DNA of 64,000 nucleotides from Pochonia chlamydosporia 170 (taxonomy: Eukaryota; Ascomycota; Sordariomycetes; Hypocreales; Clavicipitaceae). Location: NCBI RefSeq assembly GCF_001653235.2, contig NC_035790.1:7068001-7132000 (forward strand), in the 5' to 3' direction. Below the pieces are notes generated by a model. The model did no database searches. It was given only the letters and a program-made list of their open reading frames with translations, and was not told the DNA's origin. Each line of letters begins with the position of its first letter. Positions within the stretch are counted from its first letter, which is position 1. A program made the position numbers and the translations under genes. Shown piece by piece: positions 14,101 through 25,196 of this stretch.

Positions 14101-14631
14101 TGGGCTGCTCGCATAGATGCTGCGATTTCCGCAGTGCTCCAGAAGCATGCGAGTGAATCGCAAAACTGCTTCGATCAGCACTCTGTCGCCATCCAAAGGG
14201 AAACCGAGTTCTCGGAGCTCGTCGGTGGAACATTTCTTCTCGTTGCTGAATGGCGAATCGTTCACATCGTTGAGGAGTACGTCGCAGGCGAAGTCCCGAG
14301 GCTGCGGGCCCTGATTAAGATTATAAGTTTTGCAGAAATGCTCCAAGATGCTGTCAAATCGATTTAGAAGCGGTATCCAGTGATACAAATCGCCACGGCC
14401 AAAGGGCCATCTCGATGGAAATGTTGCTAGATGCTTCGGTAGGGACGGCAAGTCGATCGTGGAAGCAGTTTCGACGTAGCTTTTCAGCCAAGGAGACTAC
14501 AAGCAAAGTTGAAGTGTCAGCGCGGTCACGATGTCAAGAAATCGTCACACTGGTTACGATGGACTGGGTGGAATTAATCTTACCAGCGTCTCCTTGTGCT
14601 TGGACTGCATCGTCTTGGTGATTTTGCCCAT
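2146..14631 (-). CDS. TOM1: HECT-type E3 ubiquitin ligase, TOM1/HUWE1 family
   Basis: Giant ubiquitin ligase that transfers ubiquitin through a thioester; the yeast orthologue acts in mRNA export, excess-histone turnover and stress. Exons (transcript order): 14631-14584, 14496-6897, 6833-6771, 6696-6526, 6467-2718, 2655-2311, 2240-2146, giving 4023 residues. The N-terminal half is helical-repeat (DUF908/DUF913 type). A long Asp/Glu-rich tract lies near residues 2390-2570. A charged coiled coil (about 2805-2870) precedes three ubiquitin-binding-motif-like segments ([27 protein letters not shown]) near 2930-3040. The HECT domain fills about the last 360 residues, with catalytic Cys near 3990 in SSHTCFN and the family C-terminus ending EYFGFA. 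Each of the last five introns interrupts a codon after its first base. Length resembles other filamentous-fungal members and HUWE1 and exceeds yeast Tom1 (about 3270). The start at 14631 is the first ATG of a short 16-codon exon. Confidence 0.96.
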
Positions 14632-17600
14632 GATGAAGAGAGGAGCGGCAGAGCCGCAGAAACGAAAGCAAGCTCCCCCTCCACTACGATCTGACTATCC
14701 ACCGGGGCGACAACGCTGCTTCAAAAAAGGGCGGAGTGCCCTTGAACGGACAGCTCCTAATGGCTTCCGATGGCTCACTCAACGAAACCAGTGGCCTGCG
14801 GTGTAATGTTGGTGGTGATACGGGCGAGTGCCACTTCCGTTGCTCGTCAGGCAGCTGCTCGGTGAGAAGAGCAGTTCGAAGCCAGCAGCACACGGGTTCA
14901 AACGACCAGTATTCTCTCGATAACCTACGTGCCAAGCTATGCGATTCGTAGGAAGCTCGTGAAACGCGGAATGGGAGAGACAGGATGAGTCTGAAGTGCG
15001 TGGCGGCTGGCTGCGTCGTTGGTGAGCTGGCAAATGAAGCCAAGCTAGAGAGAGCTGAGGCAAGAAACGTGTGCAGGACGTCTCAAACTAGCTTCTCCGA
15101 ATCGTCAAATGACAAGATTACTGACCAAAACGCGGGAGATAGAATCTACTACTGGTCTCTAGCCAATTCAATATGATTTCTCCTTGATGCAGAGGGCTTG
15201 TCGGAGGCGTGAGGAGTAGATGTGATGTTGGGGTGAAAAAGATGGAGTTCTTCGGATGTCAAAACGTCAGGTTCAGCAAAGCAGAGTGGGCCTTTGCGTA
15301 ATAGGCGTCAAGTCTGGTCAGGTCTGGTCTGGTCTGGTGCAAGTCTCGAGGCGGGTGGGTACACTTATTGTGCTTGCTTTGGAACTGGGCATTCTAGTTC
15401 CATGTCAAGTTCCGCCATGCAGTGACTTGGCTGGACTGCCGTCTGGTAGCTCGGAGGGGCACTCAACTGGGCTCAAGAGTATATGATGACCTGACTGGCT
15501 GCCGACTTTAGTGGGCCGGACCGAACCAGGCGTTCAGAGGTCGACTGGTTGAAAACATTGAAAGAGCAGTGAGCCCAGTTGAGATCCATGTTATTGATTC
15601 AACCACATCAGATTGACTTTTGCAAAACAAACAGTTGAGGTTAAAAATGCATATGCCTACGTACCTACGTATGTAAGCCATCAATGTATTCAGCAGCATG
15701 AGCTCAGGGAGCGCTTCAATAGCATGATGTCATCTTCCATTTGAATATTGGTTGCCTCTCTCCGTTCGAGCCTACATGTATTGATCCAACCAACTCAGCC
15801 TGGCCAACCGTGTTGCATAAACCAGTCCTTATAATTCGCCCAAGGCAACAGCGGGCAGCTGATCAATGATGCCTCCAGATGTCATGCTTGCTGCCTTCTA
15901 GGCATCATATCTGATTAATTGCCGAAGCTGTGGCCGACTGCAGTTGTCTTGCTAACTGCGTGATGTCTGGTGACCAACCATCAAATCATTGCAGCGCTTC
16001 ATCCCGCCCACCTACTATTTGACAGATTCTCGCACGTCTATGTATGTTCCTACTAAGGTACTTGCTTGAGTCCATCACGTTGACAAGACATGCCTATCAG
16101 AGCCGCATCGAGTGACAAACTGGCTCTTCAGCTCTGAATCTCACATTCACATGGTATCAGAATTCTGTGACATTCATCGTTTATCTATTTACACGTTTTC
16201 TTTTTATGTGGGGGGGCGGGGGGGAAGAGGTCTCATTGTTGCCCTTTCTTCAGCCTGCACAGATACGGTCCATCTCATACCAGTACACCACCGAATGGAC
16301 GGATGAAGTTGGGATGTGATACCTGCCACATCTTGATATTTCATCTACTTCTTCAGCTTTATTCCACATCACGAACCACTGAATCATAGAGCCACCGCTC
16401 AATGGAACTATGATCGTATCGAAATTCATCTAGATAACCTTGACATATATTGTTACACCTGTTTCCATGGGCCTGCCTTAGAGCTCTCTTTTTCCTCAGG
16501 CAACTTACCCTACAACCCATTACCAGACACCAAGTGCAACACCGAGGCGAAAACGTAAATCAACCACTGCGACTGCGCATTACACGATGAAATTGAGTCA
16601 GTATTGTCCTTTCGCGCGTTTTAATGCCATACACTGTACTCAAGTCAAGTTTAGAGCCGAGGCTACTAGATCAAATGGGGTAACAATGGCAGACCATTAC
16701 ATGCAGCCATCTCCAAGCAGGTTTGTCAACACACCACCTAAGACACTGCAGGAGCTTTACATCCCATCTTCATCACCTTAGTTGTCTGTTTTCGACACTA
16801 TCTACAAAAGAGGAACCACCGAAGACGCGTCTAACGCGTTCAACTTTACACTTTTTTTACGCTATGAGAAAGACCCTGGCGCAATATTGAAGGGTGAGTC
16901 TGAATCAAGTATCCAAGACACAGTACCTCATGAAACGAACCCATGGCCGGATCCATCTTCATCTTGCGAGGCGGTTAACGGGTTTCAATATAGCTGAAAC
17001 TGACATGAATTTAGGGTTCACCCATCACAGATATGTGCAAGAATACAAGGCAATGCCGAAGTGAACCAGCCTGGGACTGAGCCGGGAGGAGTCGCGGTAT
17101 GGAATAAGTCTAGGTCCGGCCCCACGATGGGTTCATGACCTCGCTCATGCACATCAAACGTCATCCATATGCATGAAAACAGGCACAGTGGTCTCATTGG
17201 CAGCCCCAAAGATGAATGCTACCGAGAAGACTGAGAGATCATGACGACAGCAAAGGACAATCTAGCGCCGGTCTAACAAAAAATTGCACTGGGGCTTTAA
17301 CGCAGGCACGAGAATTATAGCATGAGCCTTGCTGACTGGATACAAAGTTCATCTCGTGGTGCAAAAAGTTTGCTTGATACCTAGGCCAGGGGCCAATCCT
17401 GATTTGCGTGTCGGAAAGAAAGGTTAAACCCTGGTGTTGATCCAACCACAGTTCGATCGATTGTGATAGGTGACAGTAGAGTTTGAGCAGATCGACGCCA
17501 GGCTCGATAGCTCCATTGGCGTAAGGGGGATTGTGTATGTCTTGTAAGGGGCAAACTACCGCAGCAAGCTGAGAAACAGCTGAGGAAACAAGGCAATGAG

Positions 17601-19714
17601 CCTGGTGTCTCGTGTTGTGTACGAGGCTGCATGAATCCATATGTTTCTCGACAACCGGCCAACCTTTGTTCTCAAAGGAGAGTGAGTGTTTTTGAATTTT
17701 GAGAGTAAAGGACGGGCATGATATGAGCCTTCTTTGACCAGGGCGTGGATGAATGGACTATGCAAGCTGCAGGGGGAGGGGGCCTTTGAAGCAAACAAAA
17801 CACCCAACGAGTTCAGAATATGTGTTCAAATGTCGGGGCCAATCATCACGGTCGATAAGCATGGTTACATTCCGCAGCGACTCCTCGTGTGGGATGCATG
17901 GAAATGGTGCATGAAGCGTCCTTCTGGTGTGATGGTCTGGTACCGCACAGGAATTCTCCTCCCATGGTCGTCGGTCGGCCTTGGGGATGTTTCTGTTGTC
18001 GAGTTCGGAAACTTTGGCAGACCGCAGCGGAGCACGCATTGACCCGTCCTCGTATAGTATATAAATTATATTTCTCAGTGCTGGGATCGAATACCTTTGC
18101 CGAGAAGAAGTGGTCATGAGTCTGGTTGGATGGGTTGGGGTTCTCCCTCGACACATGCCAACATTGAAAGCTCGATTCTTTCGCTGCACCAGACCAGCCT
18201 TGAGCCACTGCCATGGTTGTCTTTCAAGGACGTGGACTTCCGACAATTTTGGCCATGTGCCACTCTGAATACGGCAGGTAGCAGATTGATGCAGGTAACA
18301 CACATATGTCTGGCATGACCCCGCGATAAACGTGGTATGCTCATGGTAAGGAAGAATTGACACGTAACTTGGGCTGTGATCTGATCTGACTGGTTTTTTC
18401 TGTCTTGTATTTGATTTCACTTCAATACTTGTGCTGTGCAGAGCTGCCAACGGTAGTGTGATGCTCAAGCATCGTCATCAGTGGGACCTGGAGCTTCACT
18501 GCAACTTCTGTAAAGCGAGAGTATTTTTCCTTGACTTTCCACTGATAAAGATGTCTTTGCCCCTGTGAATTCTCCGACAAAAGAGATGATTAACAATCGC
18601 CCGTTTGTGGCCAATCGTCGAAGCAGCGATTTGTCAAAGTAAACCCCGAAGCGAGAGTGTGTCATCGTATTTTGATTTCATTGATGCTAGACAATTTAAA
18701 GTGCACAAAGCCTCTTGCAGACATCAGGCACAGACAGCCTGCAGAGTCTCCAATCCCTCCAAGTCTGGTGTGCTCTGGGACCAGTTGACCAGTTGAGGTC
18801 TCATTTCACTGGTCTGCCCTCCAAAGTTAGCGCGTCCACCTCTGAAACCAGGCTAAGACCCAGAGCCCCAGTACTTGACCCAGTCTAAGCACCAAACAGG
18901 ATCACTGGAGGTTCTCCCTACACTCAAGTGCCCCCCCACCCAGCCAGCACAGTCCACACAGCCTGCATCCAGTGCCAGAGATCTTGTGTGCGCCCTTGGG
19001 GAATTTTGATTAGCGCCAGGCAGCCCAGTCTCCATGTGCTCAAGCTTCCATGTCACTGTCATGTTGAGGGTTGGCGCCGACACCAAACGCCAAACCCTCC
19101 ACAGCCAGGCTTCTCGCATCGCCCCAGTGCCTTTGGTTCCTGTTCCTGGGCTAAGCCAGCCTCGACAGCTCAACAAGGCCACTGGTCACGCCCAATGTTT
19201 GTTTGGCCCAGTGCATGTGTGGTCAAGTCTGGCTGGTCCATGTCGCATTCTCAATCAAATTCCCCTAAACCTCCGTGTCCATTCGAAGTCCATGTCCATG
19301 GCGGACCACCTGCCCGCTCTCCACCTCACTTCGGCCTTCCACTTTCAAGGGGTATGCCTGTTACCACTTAAGCAACCTCACCGTTGCCGTCTTTACTCGA
19401 TAACATTTCATCTTCTACTCTGTACTGTACTTTTGCATCCTGTTCTACTCGACCTCTTCCATCTGCGACGCTGGGCGCCACGCTTCTTGCTTGTTATCCT
19501 ACGGTGCTAGACGACAGGACCTCAACAGCTTCTACATCTTAGCCACGCGATCGCTCCCCTTCGAGAAATCCTCCCTGCTCTTGGCCCAGTGTGCCCACGA
19601 AATCTTTGCTCGCTGCCGATGCCCGCTAGCTAAATTTCTCCGAATTCACAAACGAGTCGATCCAACACATATCACAGTTCCAGTTGAACGCGCCTTGCGC
19701 ATCGCAGAGGTACA
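14632..19714. other. 5.1-kb divergent intergenic region, TOM1 / Gyp5-like gene
   Basis: No open frame here looks like a protein: the longest (236 codons, 17758-18468, minus) has a TTG start, no recognisable domain and no splice logic. The interval must hold both promoters. Visible features are a CTGGT tandem cluster near 15312-15339, further CTGGT/ACCAG copies near 18780-18815, a G-run near 16207-16224, and a pyrimidine-rich leader near 19380-19560 ahead of the plus-strand gene, of the kind that marks fungal transcription starts. A long non-coding transcript cannot be excluded. Confidence 0.5.
15312..15339. repeat. CTGGT tandem cluster
   Basis: Four CTGGT pentamers within 28 bases, three of them head to tail, about 700 bp upstream of the TOM1 start. 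The same motif clusters recur in two other long divergent intergenic regions of this window. Confidence 0.7.
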
Positions 19715-22678
19715 ATGTCGCTGCAGGGCGGCGACGGTGCCTCTCCTGACCATCAGGAGAAAAAGGTGCCGAGACCTTCGTCGGCGGCCAGCTCGAGCCC
19801 AGATACGGTATGTCTACCGCAGAAAACTGTTTGTGCATGCCCTGTGCTCTGCACCCGGCTACAAGCTGGCTGAAAGAGACGACCAATTTGCCCAATATTC
19901 GAGCTTTGACAGTATGCTGACCTCTTCTGCAGGGTGGAGAGCAGGATTCATTCGAAGATGCTGTAGACAATGCAGATAGCACGGTTGACACAGTTGACGC
20001 GGGATCTGTACGCTCATTGACAAAACGATCCGTTTCGGTTACGAAAAGCCTGTCGAGCCAAATCGATGTAGATGACAGGGACAAGAAAAGCGCCAAGGAC
20101 GAGTCCCTGGACCCCAACAAGCCAGAATCCAAACCAAGCTCTCGCCGGACATCATCGCCGCTTTCACAACGCATATCGAACACGTCGAATCTGGACAATG
20201 TGAATCTGGACGACGACGACCCTTCGAAGTCAGATGGTATGCTAGACAATGACGCACTCAAAACCATGGCAAACAGAGCTAATAACTTGACATGTAGGAC
20301 CGCAAAGTCCATCTGAAAAGGAGCTTACCAGCAAGACTTTGTCACTGAGCAGCATAACAAATGCCCTCCCAGCTATGCCTTGGTCACCATCGGGTGAATC
20401 TCCGTCGAAGAGCCCTGGTCCTTCACTCAACGCAGTCGCCTCTCCCCCACCACAACCGGCACCAGGGCCTCCTACCCGAAAACTGACAAGCCCATTCTCC
20501 TGGTTATCACGAAACTCTACAAGCAAGGACAAGGATAGCTCCACATCTCCACCTGCTCAGCCATCTGGTCGAAGGAACACCGCAAGCTCCATTGCTACCT
20601 TGACAAGCAACCCCGAAATGATGCTCAGCAAACTTGAAGAGGAAAATGAAGGAGCCAATGGGGTCAATGGTAACCAGCGTGAGAGCCTGAAAGACAGGTT
20701 TAAAGCTCTGCGAATGCGCGAGGAAGCTGGTATACAGGTAATTCCTGGTGAGGGTGACGGGCAGGGTGATGCGCTCGGGCTCGTTAGCCCAGGCGGTGAG
20801 ACCGTGCCGGGCGACAAGGGCCAACTCCCTCCAGTGCCCAGTCCCAATAATGAATTGCCGCCTGGCACAGTATCTGGAGTCAATGCCGGACCTTCAGCAA
20901 TGCAAGAAGCTCAAGTGGACTGGGACCTTTGGCAGTCAGTTGTCTATGAAGGCCCGGCCGCTGTAGCCCGAACTAGCCCCGAGGAGTTGAACAAGGCGAT
21001 AGCCACAGGTATTCCAAATGCAATCCGTGGAGTTATTTGGCAAGTCCTTGCGCAGAGCAAAAATGAGCATCTTGAAACTCTGTACAAGGAACTTGTCGAC
21101 AAAGGCACGGACAAGGAAAAACGGAATAGCGGCGGCAGTACAACCGCGAGCTCAACCAACAGTGGCAACGCTGCCAGCACTAATGGTGACGCGGTGAAAT
21201 CTTCTTCGTCATCCGTCCATTCGAATCAATCCGCTGGCAATGGCAGTGCCTCACCCAGAAGCGAGAAGAGCCAAGAAGCGATTGCAAAGTTGCAGGCTGC
21301 CTCGGCGGCTGAAAAGAAAAAGAAGCAGAAAGAGGATGCAGCTGCACTACAGAAGCTCGAGAAAGTTATCCGACGAGACTTGGGTGCGAGAACGAGCTAT
21401 TCCAAGTATGCTGCGGCTGCAGGCCTCCAAGATGGCCTATTTGGTGTTTGCAAAGCATATGCCCTTTACGACGAGGGTGTTGGATATGCACAAGGCATGA
21501 ATTTCCTGATTATGCCATTGCTGTTCAATGTAAGTAATTTCCCGGAATGCAGTTCCACTGCAGCAACATGACTCACACGTTGATCCTAGATGCCCGAGGA
21601 CGAGGCATTCTGTCTGCTCGTTCGGTTGATGCACCAATACCACCTACGAGATCTATTTATCCAGGATATGCCTGGACTGCACATGCATCTATATCAATTT
21701 GAGCGACTGCTGGAAGATTTGGAGCCGGCGCTGTACTGCCACTTGCATCGCCGTGGCATCTCCCCGCACCTTTATGCAACACAATGGTTCCTCACCCTTT
21801 TCGCCTACCGCTTCCCTCTTCAACTTGTGCTACGTATTTATGACCTGATCCTGTCTGAGGGCTTGTCTGCTGTCTTACGGTTCGGTATCGTGCTGATGCA
21901 AAAGAATGCCAGTACGCTGTTGGAAATATCCGATATGCAACAACTTACAACACACTTGAAGGATAAACTTTTTGATGTATATATCGACAAAGATCCCAGC
22001 CAGGGTAGCATTCTTGAGAACGGATTTTTCGGAAGCTCGAGTTCAAGCATGGACAAGGAGGTGTATAGAGCAGACCAGCTTGTCCGAGACGCGTGTGAGG
22101 TCAAGATCACACCAGAGGTATTGAAGATGTATACTACCGAATGGGAGGAAAAGACCAAGGCCGACAAGGATCGTGAAGCAGAATTGCAAGATTTGAGAAT
22201 GGCCAATCAGAACTTCGCTGTCCAAGTGCGCAAGTTGGAGGAGCGAGTTCAAGCTTGTGACACGGAGCAAGCGGCCCTTGCCACGGAGCTCGTTCATACC
22301 AAAGTTGAGAATGAGGAGCTACGAGACGAAAACGAGAGCATGAAAGGCCAGGTCAAAGAGCTGAGAAACGTGATTGAGAAGCAGCCCGAAGAAATTGAGG
22401 AGAAGTGGAAGCTGGAGCGTGACGACCTGATGAAGCGAAATGGAAAGGTACATGAAGAAAACGAAAAACTGGAAAAAGAATTGGCCGAGCTTGAGGAGGA
22501 GCTGGTGCAGACAAAGATGCGGTATGCTGAGGTACGTGACATTGCAAGCGCCTGAGAGACCACTACTACTGAATTCATTTCGCTAACATGATGTGTGTGC
22601 CTTTTTCTACAGATCAACGACCAGCACGAAGCACTCAACCGCAGATGGGCGGACATGAAGCGCCAATTCGCAACGTAG
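19715..22678 (+). CDS. TBC-domain Rab GTPase-activating protein, Gyp5-like
   Basis: Stimulates GTP hydrolysis by Rab GTPases; yeast Gyp5 acts on Ypt1/Sec4 in ER-Golgi and polarised exocytic traffic. Exons 19715-19807, 19933-20236, 20298-21529, 21590-22531 and 22613-22678 give 878 residues; all joins keep frame. The first third is Ser/Pro-rich and probably disordered. The TBC domain starts near residue 369 (GIPNAIRGVIWQVL), is split by a Ser/Lys-rich insert (about 400-485), and resumes with VIRRDLGARTSY and GYAQGMNF. YAQG supplies the glutamine finger; the arginine finger is presumably Arg497. A coiled coil runs from about 727 to 857, and a final short exon adds about 22 residues. The Asp-to-Arg spacing in the finger motif is one residue longer than the textbook IxxDxxR. 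The Gyp5/EVI5-like assignment rests on the TBC plus C-terminal coiled-coil layout. Confidence 0.93.
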
Positions 22679-23492
22679 GCGTGGGAACATTGTATATGAC
22701 ACCAGCCCTCCCTTCCACTCAACGTTTTCTGCTACACCATCCTTTCGTAGCGGGAAATTAGTACAAATATTCATTTCCCGGTTTTCTTTGTTTCAAGAAT
22801 TCATGTACAAAAAAACAAAATACCTGTCATAAGCTACCGCATGGCGTTTTAAAGCCCTCAACTTGTTACCTGGATACAAGATGGTAGAGGAGGAAAAATT
22901 ACAGCTGACTTGATGTATGATGATATCGGCGGCGCTAGCATAACATGGGTCTTGATTCATTATTTTGTGTGGGCTGGGCCTTGACAAGACACCTACCGTG
23001 GTTGGGCTATCACAATGATAGGATAGTACTTTGTAGAAAGTGTCACAAGAGAATAAGTTACCGTTATTAGTTTGGAGGTCACGTTCGTCAGGGCTGATTG
23101 TGTGGGAGGCAGATACCCTTGCTGCTGTCTCATGTCGACGTGACTGCGTAGTCAAACTACATACCAAGGTAGGTAGGCTTGACCCATGGAAAGTGATTCA
23201 CTTCACGTACATCATTTGGTGGAACTAGTATTGAATTATACAGTGACATTGCACGTTAAAAAAGGTTTCTTTTGTTTTTGATTCCCTATGGACCCATTCC
23301 GATGCTTCATGTCAAGCTCCTGATGCCCTGAAAGAATGCCCAAGACAGCTGAGAAAATTTCCTTGAACACCATAATCCCAATAAGGGGGGGGCCGAATTT
23401 CGAGAACCAGCGAGTATGCACCACCATACCGCTCTGCTCTCCAACTGCATTTCCCAGCACCACTCCCTCTCTCACCAGCGAACCAAAACCGC
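22679..23492. other. Intergenic, convergent 3' ends
   Basis: Lies between the 3' ends of the Gyp5-like gene and RPS8. No supported gene, repeat or RNA was seen; it should contain the two 3' UTRs. Confidence 0.55.
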
Positions 23493-24211
23493 TTACTTGT
23501 GCAGCTTACGCTGGTAGAAGGCAAGCTCCTCACCCTCCAAGATGTAACCATCACAGCGGCCAGACTGACCGGGACGGCTGGAAATAATGGCATACAAGCG
23601 ACCAGCCTCGAACTGCTTCTCAACAGCGGCGTCGACCTTGCCGTGGGCAGCATAGCGCTCGGCCTGCTTCTTCTCGACGGCCTTGCTCTTCTTGGCCTCC
23701 TCCTCGACCTTGCCCTCCTTGGCGGCCTGGGCCTTCTGGCGTCTACGGCCGATGGGCTGGCCGTAGTGGGCCTCGTACCATTGTCGGAAGGGGGCGGCGT
23801 CGACCTGGACGACGGCGCTGCGGGTCAGGGTGTTGGTGCGGACGAGCTCGTTGTTGGAAGGGTGGTAGGCGACGGCGATGACACGCGTCTTGCGGGTGCA
23901 GCCCTCGGACGCCCAGGCGAAGTTGCCCGAGTCGAGACGCAGAGCACGGTACTTGTGGTTGCCGCCGCGGGTGCGGACGGTGTGGATGCGCTTGGCTCCG
24001 ATACGGGTGTTGGCACCCTGGCGGCCAGCTTCGAAAGCGCGCTTCTTCCCTGTTGGAAAAGGTCAGAACGTATGATTCATTTTTTCGTGATTCATACGGG
24101 CTTTCGATGAATATATATAAAGGGGAGTATTTTTTATCTGTACGCACGGTAGAAGGCACGCTTGGCACCGGAGGCGGAGCGCTTGTGGCGGGAGTCACGA
24201 GAGATACCCAT
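23493..24211 (-). CDS. RPS8: 40S ribosomal protein S8 (eS8)
   Basis: Structural protein of the small cytosolic subunit, binding 18S rRNA. Two exons (24211-24148 and 24049-23493) give 206 residues, close to the 200-208 usual for the family. The start MGISRDSRHKRSASGAKRAF is diagnostic, as are ANTRIGAKRIHTVRTRGGN, YHPSNNELVRTNTLTRSA and FRQWYEAHYGQPIGRRR. The intron falls inside the codon for Arg22 (FYR/KKR). A Lys/Glu/Ala-rich stretch separates the core from a conserved tail ending in YQRKLHK. Many GCC/CGC/AAG codons match high expression. Confidence 0.97.
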
Positions 24212-25196
24212 GATTGCTAGCTGTGAGAACAGAAGAGTTAGCCAGGCTGTTACTGTAGACAGATGTTGGGACAAGATGAAGAGTTAGAGGTCGATTGGCG
24301 GCGAGAATATGTAACGATGGTCGTCTCGATGCGAGCCTTCGTCCCGGCTTCGAATAATTGTCACATGGAGATAATCGTATGTGTCGTGGCAATCTTCGCT
24401 GTCGTCGACCTCTTGTCCCTTCATCTCGTTGGTATTGACAACTTACCTGGTGATTATGCTGTTCACCGGTGCAATCGAATTGGCGACGGATGTGGGAGGA
24501 GGGAACTTTTCGGCGGAGTGCTCGACGAGGGCTGGAATTGGCAATCGAAAAATTGTGGTTGTGGGTTTTCGCTAGCCCCAAGGTACGTACCCGCCTCAGG
24601 GCTTCGGAAAATCATGTTCTTCCGTTGTGTGTTAGCGAACGCCCCCAGGTCCATTGTGCATTTGAAAAAATAGTGGGGCGCGGAAGGATGCGGGAGACAT
24701 GCAAGTTTGATTGGGTGGTGTAACTCTGTCATGTTTCCAAAAGGAAAGAACTGGTTGTCTCCATAATTTTCATCTTCACTTCAGGAACCATGAAATGCCA
24801 ATGGCTGCAGTGCCTCCTTTGTCATTTGATCCAAGTTATCGCAAGTGTTTGCTTGTCGTGCCTTTCTTAATTTATGCTACTGCATCCTATATCTCTTTGT
24901 AGCGTCCTTGTATGCCGCTCTTTGTTACCAAAACTATCAAAATCCCGCAGAAATACAAAAACCATTCTCTTCCTTGTTCCTCAATGAACAAAACGTGGGC
25001 TATCCGGCGGACAAAGCTATTAGCGCCAGAGTCAATGCTCCGCCGCGAACCATTCATCCCTTTACCGCCCGGTAAACAAAAGCAGGATGTTCGTGCCTAT
25101 GATCGCCATTCGTAAGAATTTCGATAACCAAGTTTACCAGCTACCAATATCGGTATATTCTCCACCTCCTTGCCTCAAAGTCTCGCTTGGCCAACC
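24212..25196. other. Intergenic, RPS8 promoter side
   Basis: Contains the RPS8 upstream region and the 3' flank of the next minus-strand gene. No conserved element or RNA gene was recognised; small open frames here look like chance. Confidence 0.5.

Noticed and set aside
17758..18468. 236-codon minus-strand open frame in the TOM1/Gyp5 gap
   Set aside because: It begins with TTG, lacks any recognisable domain or splice logic and has atypical composition; the plus strand is also partly open there.
23499..24110. 203-codon plus-strand open frame
   Set aside because: It is the antisense shadow of RPS8, caused by strong codon bias, with a repetitive Leu/Gly/Val translation.
24104..24123. TATATATAAAG stretch near RPS8
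   Set aside because: It lies inside the RPS8 intron, downstream of the start codon, so it is unlikely to be the gene's TATA box.
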